Positions 24,080 to 34,258 of a stretch of 34,258 nucleotides of DNA are shown in pieces. The stretch spans positions 1 through 34,258 of the forward strand of contig JAJTCN010000070.1 of assembly GCA_021323335.1 (NCBI GenBank), read 5' to 3'. A program made the translations under genes and the position numbers. The notes below the pieces were generated by a model, which worked only from the letters and a program-made list of their open reading frames with translations, searched no databases and was not told where the DNA came from. Origin of the DNA: Ramlibacter sp. Its GTDB lineage: Bacteria > Pseudomonadota > Gammaproteobacteria > Burkholderiales > Burkholderiaceae_C. The stretch's first letter is position 1. Each line of letters opens with the position of its first letter.

Positions 24080-26287
24080 TCAGTCCCCTGTCCGCACGAC
24101 CGGGATGCGAATGAACGCCTCGCCGCGCAGGGGTACTTCGACACGCACGTCCTGCGACCGCGCCACGCCCCAGGGGAGCGGCACAGTCTCGGGCGTGAGC
24201 GTCAGCTGGTGCCGACCCGTGGCCACCAGCGGAAAATCGAACCGGCCGAACCGGTCGGTGACGACGCGGAAGCGGCCGTCGAGGATCACCTCGACACCGG
24301 CCGCGCCCAATTCGTTGAGGGTCTGGCGGCCGTCGCGATCGGCATCGAGGAAGACGATGCCGCCGACGCTGCCCGTGCCGGCGCTGCCCGCCTCCCGCAC
24401 GCCCAGCCCCTGCGGCGTGGTGCCGGCGGCGCCTTCCCAGCGCAGGTAGACCGAAACGGAGCGGTCGTTGCCGCGCACCACCTCGGGCTCGGAGACTCCC
24501 GCCGACGCCACCCGCACCACGGCCTGGTTCAGGCTCAAAGCGGCGCCGAGGCGCCAGCCTTGCGCCACCTGCTTCTCGGTGGTGAGCGTTCCGGACAGGC
24601 CGCGGCTGGTGTACAGGTTGCTGTCGCGCGCCGTGTAGCGCAGCGTGCCGGCCGCCAGCCAGTCCGGTTGCGGCCACAGGCGGAAGGTGGCGCCGACCGA
24701 GGGCTGGAGCTCGCTGCGCCCGGCGCTGCGGTCGCGCGCCACGGCCAGCGTGGTGTTGAATTCCGGTCGATGCGGGTCGTCGTACGAGCCCTGCACCCAT
24801 TCCTGTTCCCAGGCGAGTTCCTCGCCCGTGGCCGCCAGGTCATCGGCGACGAGCTGCTCGTTGCGGTAGATGCTGAAGCGAACACGGGTCGGGGCGAAGC
24901 TGTCGAAACGCGTCTGGTAGAACACGTTGGCGTTGACGCTGCGATGCGCCCCGTCCAGCGCCGCCGGGCTGCCGGCTGCGTAGCGCGTGAAGCCCAGGCT
25001 GGCATAGCCGCCCACCAGGTCGACGCGGCTGATCCGGTACTGGCCGCCGCCGGTGACGCCGATGCGGCGGGACTCCGCGCCCCCACTGAGCGCATCCGCT
25101 TCCTGCCTCTCGTAATCCAGTCCCCCCGACCAGGCATGCCGCGTGCCCGACGTACTGAAGCGCCAGTAGGCGCCATGCTGGTCCGCGGTGCCGAGCGTGT
25201 AGTCGCCGAAGCGCAGGTTGGCCCCGGTGGCGTACAGGCCGAGATCGTGCTCGAAGACGCCGGTGGCGAAGCCACCCTCGCCGAACCAGCCCTGCGCGTT
25301 GGGCGCGAGGGTGGACGCGCCGGCGTGGCTTCGCAGGTAGACCAGGCGCGCCCTCGGGCCGGGCGCGTTGGCGGGCGCGCCCAGCGAAACCCCTGCCGCC
25401 ATGCTTGTGACGTCCTCGTCACCCGTCGCCAGCGGGAAGAAACCGCCGAACGCCGGGATGTCGCTGGCCTGGTTGACCTGGACACCCACGCCCACCTCGT
25501 CCGAAACCTGCACGCTGCCGCCCGCCCACGCCAGGCTGCCGCGCGCCCCCTCGAAACCGGGGTACGGCGAGCCCGCGAGCGAACCGCGCTGGCCCGCGCC
25601 GGCGCGCACCTCGTAGCCTTCGCCGGAAACCCGCGTGCTCGCGCCCCGCACGACGCTGCTGCCGAGCGAGAGACGGTAGGTCCGGCTGAGCACCTGCGTG
25701 ACTTCGCTGTAGATGTCGCCCACGGCCGAATCGGCGAAGGTGCGCGAGGTGAGGGGAAAACCGAAGTTGCGCACCGTCAGGCGGCCGCTGTTGCGCCGGG
25801 AGGCGGAGGACACGCTGCCCACGGCAAAGTCCGGCGAATCGGGGCCGTGCCGCCAGTCGGCCTCGACCTGGAAAGCGCCGTGGCTGGCGGTCTCGTGCTG
25901 GTACCGGAACGATTGGCCCAGCTCGGTGGCCGAACGCAGGGCCAGTCCGTCGGACTGGGCGGCGCCCGCCCGGGTTTCCACGGACCAGGTCCGGAACCCG
26001 CGGGTGTCGGGTTTCTCGTCCGGAGTGGCCGTGGGAGAGCCGCCCAGGCCAGGGTCCATGACCTTGTCCACGTAGCCTTCCTCGCGCAGCGCGCCGGCGG
26101 CCCTCATGCGCTCCTCCTCGGCCGCCGCGCGGTCCAGGGATTGCACCTGGGCCACGGCCCGGACCGGCAGGTCCTGCGGGTACGCGGCGCCGGCCGCCGT
26201 GGCCAGGGCGACAGCGCACGCAGGTCCGCACCAGCCTGCGATAGGCCGGACTCGGATCTCGAACGCTGTTTCATTGCCGTTTACCAC
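24080..26287 (-). CDS. Large outer-membrane barrel-like protein with C-terminal Sdr-B-like domain
   Basis: A 735-residue protein, first gene of the six-gene operon. A hydrophobic N-terminal stretch (about 18-36, ACAVALATAAGAA) may be a signal peptide. Residues about 100-620 are a long series of alternating short strands rich in aromatic, Gly and Ser residues (FRYQHETASHGAFQVEADW, YWRFSTSGTRHAWSGGLDYE and many more), as in outer-membrane beta barrels. Residues about 645-735 form an Sdr-B/CNA-like sandwich: GSVGGIVFLDADRDGRQTLN, in which D-x-D-x-D-G is an EF-hand-like calcium loop, then VTDRFGRFDFPLVATGRHQL. It takes the place of an usher but shows no classical usher motif that I can identify. 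Start GTG 26287 is uncertain; no strong ribosome-binding site. Confidence 0.72.
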   Translation of the reverse strand: MVNGNETAFEIRVRPIAGWCGPACAVALATAAGAAYPQDLPVRAVAQVQSLDRAAAEEERMRAAGALREEGYVDKVMDPGLGGSPTATPDEKPDTRGFRTWSVETRAGAAQSDGLALRSATELGQSFRYQHETASHGAFQVEADWRHGPDSPDFAVGSVSSASRRNSGRLTVRNFGFPLTSRTFADSAVGDIYSEVTQVLSRTYRLSLGSSVVRGASTRVSGEGYEVRAGAGQRGSLAGSPYPGFEGARGSLAWAGGSVQVSDEVGVGVQVNQASDIPAFGGFFPLATGDEDVTSMAAGVSLGAPANAPGPRARLVYLRSHAGASTLAPNAQGWFGEGGFATGVFEHDLGLYATGANLRFGDYTLGTADQHGAYWRFSTSGTRHAWSGGLDYERQEADALSGGAESRRIGVTGGGQYRISRVDLVGGYASLGFTRYAAGSPAALDGAHRSVNANVFYQTRFDSFAPTRVRFSIYRNEQLVADDLAATGEELAWEQEWVQGSYDDPHRPEFNTTLAVARDRSAGRSELQPSVGATFRLWPQPDWLAAGTLRYTARDSNLYTSRGLSGTLTTEKQVAQGWRLGAALSLNQAVVRVASAGVSEPEVVRGNDRSVSVYLRWEGAAGTTPQGLGVREAGSAGTGSVGGIVFLDADRDGRQTLNELGAAGVEVILDGRFRVVTDRFGRFDFPLVATGRHQLTLTPETVPLPWGVARSQDVRVEVPLRGEAFIRIPVVRTGD

Positions 26288-26576
26288 TTTCGTCTTAAGG
26301 TCTGTCCCCTGGACTCGTCACAGGCCCGGGGCCGTCGGTCGATATGGTTGTAAGTATTTGCAACTTGCAATGGACCGGCCAGCGGAGAACGCTGAGCGGC
26401 ACGTGGGTCGTACAGACGGTCTAGCCGGTTCGGAATACGTGGCGTTTTGCACACACCTTCGAGCTAAGCGAGATGCTTAAGCAAGAGTCAGCAGGGATTC
26501 TGGCCAAGCCGGCGAGGCGCCGGCCCGAACTCGTCAGTTGCGTCGAAAGGACGTAACGGCGCCGTGCGGCGCGACG
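26288..26576. other. Intergenic region between dnaE and the fibre-like operon
   Basis: 289 bp, the longest gene-free stretch in the window, with lower GC than its surroundings. Transcription of both flanking genes runs leftward, so it should hold the promoter of the barrel gene. It contains tandem TTGCAA palindromes (26358-26370), a small AGCG/CGCT hairpin (26381-26393) and a CTAAGC/GCTTAAG imperfect hairpin near 26464-26481. No complete riboswitch was recognised. Confidence 0.4.
26358..26370. promoter_or_regulatory. Tandem TTGCAA palindromes upstream of the fibre-like operon
   Basis: Two copies of the self-complementary hexamer TTGCAA separated by one base, 71 bp upstream of the barrel-gene start. 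On the minus strand a TTGCAA could serve as a -35 element, but no good -10 was found at 17 bp. Candidate operator for the operon. Confidence 0.3.
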
Positions 26577-30041
<3,465 letters not shown>

Positions 30042-30051
30042 GGTTGCCTGC

Positions 30052-30057
30052 ATTGTA
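30052..30057 (-). promoter_or_regulatory. -10 element of dnaE
   Basis: TACAAT on the minus strand, ten bases before ATG 30041; transcription would start a few bases before the ATG, leaving a very short leader. No good -35 at 17 bp. Confidence 0.45.
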
Positions 30058-30097
30058 GAAAACACGCGCCCCTTGACTTGCGCAACAAAGCTGCTCC

Positions 30098-30844
30098 GTG
30101 AACAAAGTCCTCAACGTTTCCGCCTACCATTTCGTCTCCCTGCCCGACGCGGGCGCGCTGCGCGAGCCGCTGCTCCACCGGGCCGAGGCGCTGGGCCTCA
30201 AGGGCACCATCCTGCTGGCCGGGGAAGGCATCAACCTCTTCCTGGCGGGCGCACCGCATGCGGTGCGGGAACTGCTGGCCCACCTGCGCGCCGATCCGCG
30301 CCTGGCGGGCCTGGAGGCCAAGGAAAGCTGGTCCGACACCGTCCCGTTTCGCCGGATGCTGGTCAAGCGCAAGCGCGAGATCATCCGCATGAACCACCCC
30401 GCCATCCAGCCCGCCGCCGGCCGCGCGCCCGCGGTGGACGCGCAGACGCTCAAGCGCTGGCTGGACCAGGGGCACGACGATGCGGGCCGTCCGGTGGTGA
30501 TGCTGGACACGCGCAATGCCTTCGAAGTGGACCAGGGCACCTTCGAAGGCGCCGTGGACTGGCGGCTGGCGCGCTTCAGCGACTTTCCGCAAGCCTTGCA
30601 GCAGCACCTGTCCGAGCTGCGGGACCGCACCGTCGTGAGCTTCTGCACCGGCGGCATCCGGTGCGAGAAGGCCGCGCTGGTGATGCGCGAGGCCGGGCTG
30701 GCGCAGGTGTGGCAGCTCGAGGGCGGCATCCTGAAGTATTTCGAGGAGACCGGGGGCGAGCACTTCCGCGGCACCTGCTTCGTTTTCGATGAGCGGCACT
30801 CCCTGGATGGCCAGCTGGCACCCGCGCGGGCTGTGCACGGCTGA
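30098..30844 (+). CDS. trhO: tRNA uridine(34) hydroxylase TrhO, rhodanese-type
   Basis: Oxygen-dependent enzyme that hydroxylates uridine 34 of tRNAs (YceA/TrhO family). The 248-residue protein has the N-terminal acylphosphatase-like domain ([30 protein letters not shown]), then the central KRKREIIRM and a rhodanese domain with [20 protein letters not shown] and the active-site loop [11 protein letters not shown] (Cys183, Cys189). GTG 30098 gives the usual [12 protein letters not shown] start. It lacks the C-terminal extension found in the E. coli protein, which is common in betaproteobacteria. The gene is divergent from dnaE with 56 bp between start codons. Confidence 0.95.
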   Translation: MNKVLNVSAYHFVSLPDAGALREPLLHRAEALGLKGTILLAGEGINLFLAGAPHAVRELLAHLRADPRLAGLEAKESWSDTVPFRRMLVKRKREIIRMNHPAIQPAAGRAPAVDAQTLKRWLDQGHDDAGRPVVMLDTRNAFEVDQGTFEGAVDWRLARFSDFPQALQQHLSELRDRTVVSFCTGGIRCEKAALVMREAGLAQVWQLEGGILKYFEETGGEHFRGTCFVFDERHSLDGQLAPARAVHG

Positions 30845-30854
30845 GCTGGCTCCC

Positions 30855-30860
30855 TAGAAT
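30855..30860 (+). promoter_or_regulatory. -10-like hexamer six bases before ATG 30867
   Basis: TAGAAT (five of six bases match TATAAT), six bases before ATG 30867, ten bases after the trhO stop. No Shine-Dalgarno sequence precedes the ATG. Suggests a separate, leaderless transcript. Confidence 0.5.
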
Positions 30861-30866
30861 GACTCG

Positions 30867-33800
30867 ATGCATGCTCCCACCTCCGCCGCGGACCCCGGTG
30901 CCTGGCGCAGCCGACAGCGCGGCGCGCTTTATGCGATCTTCTTCGCATCGGGCTTCTGCGGGCTGATCTACGAATCGATCTGGTCCCACTACCTCAAGCT
31001 GATGTTGGGGCATGCGGCCTATGCCCAGGCCGTGGTCCTCGTGGTGTTCGTCGGCGGGTTGGCGCTGGGCGCCTGGCTCACGGGCCGCTTCTCCGAGCGC
31101 ATCCGCAGTCCGATCCTGTTGTATGCGGCGATCGAGGCGGCAGTCGCCGTCGGCGCCTTCTCGTTCCAGCGCGTGTTCGAGAAGGTGTCGGCATGGGCCG
31201 CGGCCGACCTGCTGCCCGCCGCCTGCGCCGCCGCCGGGCCGTGCATGGCCAGCTGGTGGCTGGCCGCCGCCCTGATCCTGCCCGCGGCCGTGCTGCTCGG
31301 CGCCACCTTCCCGCTGATGAGCGCCGGCGTCATCCGGCTCGGCGCGCAACCGGGCCGCGGCCTGAGCCTGCTCTATTTCCTGAACAGCGCGGGCGCCGCG
31401 CTCGGCGTGCTGGCTTCCGGTTTCGTGCTGATCCCGATGCTGGGCCTGCCTGGCACGCTGCTGGTGGCCGGCGGCCTGAACGTCGCCGTGGCCGTGGCCG
31501 CGTACCTGGCGGTTCGCCCCTTTGGACGGGAACCGTCCGGCATGGCGGCCGGCGCGCTCGAAAGCGATGCATCCGCGGGCTCGCTGCGCCTGCTGCTCGG
31601 GGTGGCCGCGCTCACGGGGCTGTCTTCCTTCATCTACGAAGTGGTGTGGATCCGCATGCTGACGCTGGTCCTCGGCGCCGCCACGCACGCCTTCGAGCTG
31701 ATGCTGGCGCCCTTCATCATGGGCATCGCGCTCGGTGCCTGGTTGATCCGCAACCGCATCCGGAACAGCAGCCAGGCGCTGCTGCTGCTGGCGCGCATCC
31801 AGGTCGCCATGGGCGTGCTCGCGGTGGCCACGCTTCCGTTGTATGCCGGCAGCTTCGGGGCCATGTCCTGGGCCCTGCGCGCACTGGGGCGCAGCGGCGA
31901 AAGCTACACCCTGTTCAACCTGGCGAGCCTGGGCATGGCGGCGGCGGTGATGCTGCCGGCGGCGGTGTGCGCGGGCATGACCCTGCCCCTTATCACCGCG
32001 GTGCTGCTGCGGCAAGGCCATGGCGAGCGGCAGGTCGGCCAGGTCTATGGCATCAACACCTTCGGCGCCATCGCCGGCGTGCTGCTCACGGTCCACCTGT
32101 TGATCCCGCAGCTCGGGCTCAAGTGGTCGCTGGCGCTGGGCGCGGCCATCGACATCGTGCTGGGCCTGGCCATCTGGTTCGCGCTGGCGCGGCGCGGTCC
32201 GGCGCTGCCCCGTTTCTCCTGGAACGGGCGGGCAGCGCTGGCCGGCGTCGCCGCCTTCTCGCTCGCCTGGCTGGTGGCGCTGCCGCTGGCCACCTCGCTC
32301 GAGCCGAACCGGCTGGCATCCGGCGTGTTCCGCCACGGCCAGGCGCACCTGCAGGCGGACCAGAAGGTGATCTTCCACCGCGACGGCAAGACGGCCACGG
32401 TCACGGTGATCGAGGGCGCGGAGGGCCACCGCGGGCTGCTCACCAACGGCAAGGTCGACGGCGGCACGTACCCGCGGGGCGGCCCGCTCCTCACGCCGGA
32501 CGACCACACGATGGTGCTGCTCGGCGCACTCGGCCCCGCGCATCACCCCCTGGCGCGCAAGGCGGCCGTCATCGGCCTGGGCACCGGCATCACCAGTTCG
32601 GTGCTGCTGACCTCGCCGGAGCTGGTCCAGGTGGACACCATCGAGATCGAGCCGATGATGGTGGAAGGCGCCAGGCACTTCCTGCCGCGCAATGCCGCCG
32701 TCTTCGACGACCGGCGCAGCCGGATCGTCATCGACGATGCCCGCGCGCATTTTTCCCGCGCCGGCACGCGCTATGACCTGATCGTCTCCGAGCCCTCCAA
32801 TCCATGGGTGAGCGGCGTGGCCGGCCTCTTCACCGTCGAGTTCTACGACCACATCTCCAGCAACCTCGCGCCGGACGGACACTTCGTGCAATGGCTGCAC
32901 CTGTACGAAGCCAGCCCGGAAATGGTGGCTTCGATCGTGCGGGCCTACGCGACCGTTTTCCCGGCCTTCCGCGCGTACCTCGCCAACGACTCGGACGTGG
33001 TGCTGGTGGCCCGCAACGACGGCCGGCTGCCCGAACTGCAGCACCAGGCGCTGGACGGAATGCCGGACATGCAAAAGCATTTGATGCGCATCGGCATCGG
33101 GAGCGCCGAGACCCTGGCCGCGCACGACGCAGGCCGGTCCAGTGCGATCAGGCTGCTGGCCAACACCATGCCGTCACCGCCGAACTCCGACTACTTCCCC
33201 TACGTGGACCAGCGTGCCGCGGGGGACCGCTTCCGGCGCGACTCGGCGCGCATGTTGTTCGCACTGCGGACGGCGCCGGTGCCGATCCTGGACTTCAAGG
33301 CCGGCGCACCGGGGTACGCCGGCCAGGTGCCCAGCGCCGGCGGCCACATGCCGAAACACGTGCGCGCGCTCGCCGGCGCGGCCAACGGCCTGCGCTACCT
33401 GCGCGGGGAAAAGCTGGCGGCCGCGGACTACGGCTCGTTCTCCGAGGACGCCTTGCATTACACGGCGTTGAAGGCCTGGGTTGCCGACTGCCGCTTCCCG
33501 GCGGAGGAGGACCCCTCCTGGAGGGCCATGGTGCGGGTTGCGGCCAGCCTGAACGGCGGCGTGTCGGCAGAGACGGCCAGGGGCTGGTGGAAATCGGTGG
33601 CCGCGCGTTGCCGCACGGCGCTCTCACCCGTGCAACGGGAGTGGCTCGATCTGCTGGCCGCCACCGGAGCGCGCGATGCGGTGGCCTCGGCGCGGCACGC
33701 TGACCGGGTCCTGGCGATGGATCGCCAGCTCGGGCGCGATACGCGCGCTTATGCGACGCTCGCGTCGGTGGCGGGCCACGTGGTCAGCGGTTCGCGCGCC

Positions 33801-33920
33801 CAGGCTTCGAAGGTGCTGAAGGAGCAGGTTCCGCAGCTGTCGGCGGACCAGCTCGAAACCGCATGGTTCCGCTACCTTGCCTTCGCCTTGACCGTGCGCG
33901 AGACCCCGGCGCAGCCGTAG
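30867..33920 (+). CDS. Fused membrane transporter-like / spermidine-synthase-like protein
   Basis: A 1017-residue protein. Residues about 18-480 hold some 12-14 membrane helices in two similar halves (FFASGFCGLIYESIWSHYL near 25-43 and LTGLSSFIYEVVWIRMLTL near 250-268), as in the fused MFS/spermidine synthase family. Residues about 500-760 form a Rossmann methyltransferase-like domain: AAVIGLGTGITSSVLL, DTIEIEPMMVEGARHFL, YDLIVSEPSNPWVSGVAGLF. True spermidine synthases have an Asp in the catalytic loop at about this place (D-x-x-D-P); here it reads SEPSNPW, so aminopropyl transfer is doubtful. A helical C-terminal extension of some 170 residues (850-1017) may be repeat-like. Function unknown in this family. 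The next gene is convergent, five bases away. Confidence 0.85.
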   Translation: MHAPTSAADPGAWRSRQRGALYAIFFASGFCGLIYESIWSHYLKLMLGHAAYAQAVVLVVFVGGLALGAWLTGRFSERIRSPILLYAAIEAAVAVGAFSFQRVFEKVSAWAAADLLPAACAAAGPCMASWWLAAALILPAAVLLGATFPLMSAGVIRLGAQPGRGLSLLYFLNSAGAALGVLASGFVLIPMLGLPGTLLVAGGLNVAVAVAAYLAVRPFGREPSGMAAGALESDASAGSLRLLLGVAALTGLSSFIYEVVWIRMLTLVLGAATHAFELMLAPFIMGIALGAWLIRNRIRNSSQALLLLARIQVAMGVLAVATLPLYAGSFGAMSWALRALGRSGESYTLFNLASLGMAAAVMLPAAVCAGMTLPLITAVLLRQGHGERQVGQVYGINTFGAIAGVLLTVHLLIPQLGLKWSLALGAAIDIVLGLAIWFALARRGPALPRFSWNGRAALAGVAAFSLAWLVALPLATSLEPNRLASGVFRHGQAHLQADQKVIFHRDGKTATVTVIEGAEGHRGLLTNGKVDGGTYPRGGPLLTPDDHTMVLLGALGPAHHPLARKAAVIGLGTGITSSVLLTSPELVQVDTIEIEPMMVEGARHFLPRNAAVFDDRRSRIVIDDARAHFSRAGTRYDLIVSEPSNPWVSGVAGLFTVEFYDHISSNLAPDGHFVQWLHLYEASPEMVASIVRAYATVFPAFRAYLANDSDVVLVARNDGRLPELQHQALDGMPDMQKHLMRIGIGSAETLAAHDAGRSSAIRLLANTMPSPPNSDYFPYVDQRAAGDRFRRDSARMLFALRTAPVPILDFKAGAPGYAGQVPSAGGHMPKHVRALAGAANGLRYLRGEKLAAADYGSFSEDALHYTALKAWVADCRFPAEEDPSWRAMVRVAASLNGGVSAETARGWWKSVAARCRTALSPVQREWLDLLAATGARDAVASARHADRVLAMDRQLGRDTRAYATLASVAGHVVSGSRAQASKVLKEQVPQLSADQLETAWFRYLAFALTVRETPAQP

Positions 33921-33925
33921 GCGGG

Positions 33926-34258
33926 TCACGAACGCGGTTCCGGCGGCGTCGCCGGCGTCGGCGGCAGCGGGATGAATTCCTCGTCGCCCGGCACCCGGCC
34001 CATGCGCATGGCCTGCCAGTCCTCGCTGGCGGCGAGGATGCGCTCCTTGCGGCTGGACACGAAGTTCCACCACATGTGGCGCGGCGCGTCGAGCGCGTCG
34101 CCGCCCACCACCACCAGCCGCACGTCACCCGTGGCCGCCAGCAAGGCGGGCTCGCCCGGGCGCAGCACCGCCATCTGGCGCTGCGGCAGCACGTCGCCGT
34201 CGACCGTCACGTCGCCGTCCACCGGGTACAGGGCCAGCTCGCTTTCGAGCGCGGGCAA
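33926..34258 (-). CDS. Pirin family protein, 3' part (truncated by window end)
   Basis: The C-terminal 110 residues of a bicupin pirin. The Pirin_C hallmark RHMWWNFVSSRKERI (about residues 60-75 of the visible part) followed by A-x-x-DW and PGDEEFIPLP is diagnostic. Pirins bind iron in the N-terminal cupin (not seen here); bacterial members can be quercetinases or redox-linked regulators. The frame is open at the window edge; the leucine codon TTG at 34258 is internal, not a start. Confidence 0.93.
   Translation of the reverse strand: MPALESELALYPVDGDVTVDGDVLPQRQMAVLRPGEPALLAATGDVRLVVVGGDALDAPRHMWWNFVSSRKERILAASEDWQAMRMGRVPGDEEFIPLPPTPATPPEPRS

Noticed and set aside
24047..26353. Plus-strand open frame of 768 codons opposite the barrel gene
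   Set aside because: No signal peptide or motif, Arg/Ala/Gly-rich; the minus-strand frame has signal-like N-terminus, beta pattern and a recognisable C-terminal domain.
24021..26557. 13-bp inverted copies of GTTACGTCCTTTC at 24021-24033 and 26545-26557 flanking the barrel gene
   Set aside because: Exactly 13 bp with no extension; some exact matches of this length are expected by chance in 34 kb, and one copy is the ribosome-binding region of a gene.
26288..26576. Cyclic-di-GMP (GEMM) riboswitch before the fibre-like operon
   Set aside because: Some short stems are present on the minus strand, but the conserved core and tetraloop-receptor parts were not found.
30576..33125. Minus-strand open frame of 849 codons opposite the spermidine-synthase-like gene
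   Set aside because: Shadow frame; the plus strand carries a coherent membrane protein with motifs.

Overview
The window is a very GC-rich chromosomal segment of a betaproteobacterium. Gene content and order (glyA-nrdR, a ribD-ribE-ribB(A)-ribH-nusB run, ybgC-tolQ-tolR-tolA, minor pilins with pilY1) and protein wording point to the Burkholderiales, most likely Comamonadaceae (Ramlibacter/Variovorax-like). This placement is from recognition of families, not from a search. No tRNA, rRNA, CRISPR array or insertion sequence was seen.

Layout. 1-1700 (+): glyA (only the first two bases of its start codon lie outside) and nrdR. 1744-10905 (-): a type IV pilus assembly block, transcribed leftward as fimT-like, pilE-like, fimT/fimU-like, pilV, pilW, pilX, pilY1 and a TonB-like gene, mostly with stop/start overlaps. 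11001-18474 (+): ribD, ribE, a ribB with a degenerate ribA half, ribH, nusB, an aminotransferase, ybgC, tolQ, a broken tolR and tolA, nearly all overlapping by one to four bases. 18734-20724 (+): a two-gene unit of a TauD/TfdA-like protein and a secreted PhnD-like binding protein fused to a rhodanese domain; it stands where tolB would be expected. 20740-26287 (-): a compact six-gene secretion/fibre operon with a large outer-membrane-barrel-like protein ending in an Sdr-B/EF-hand-like domain, three related secreted subunits, a small secreted protein and a PapD-like chaperone. 26577-30041 (-): dnaE. 30098-33920 (+): trhO and a long membrane protein with a spermidine-synthase-like domain. 33926-34258 (-): the C-terminal part of a pirin.

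How the genes work together. The rib block supplies four riboflavin-pathway steps but its GTP cyclohydrolase II half looks dead, so a separate ribA is needed. The pil block encodes the priming minor-pilin complex and the PilY1 tip protein of type IV pili. The six-gene operon has the logic of a chaperone-usher system (exported beta-rich subunits, dedicated chaperone, outer-membrane barrel) but the barrel protein is not a recognisable classical usher; it is the best candidate here for an undescribed system.

Two genes look damaged by short deletions: tolR (about 30 codons lost plus a frameshift) and ribH (N-terminal strand and normal start lost). Both could be real or assembly errors. Several genes (ribD, ribE, the spermidine-synthase-like gene) have a -10-like hexamer exactly six bases before ATG, which suggests leaderless transcripts.
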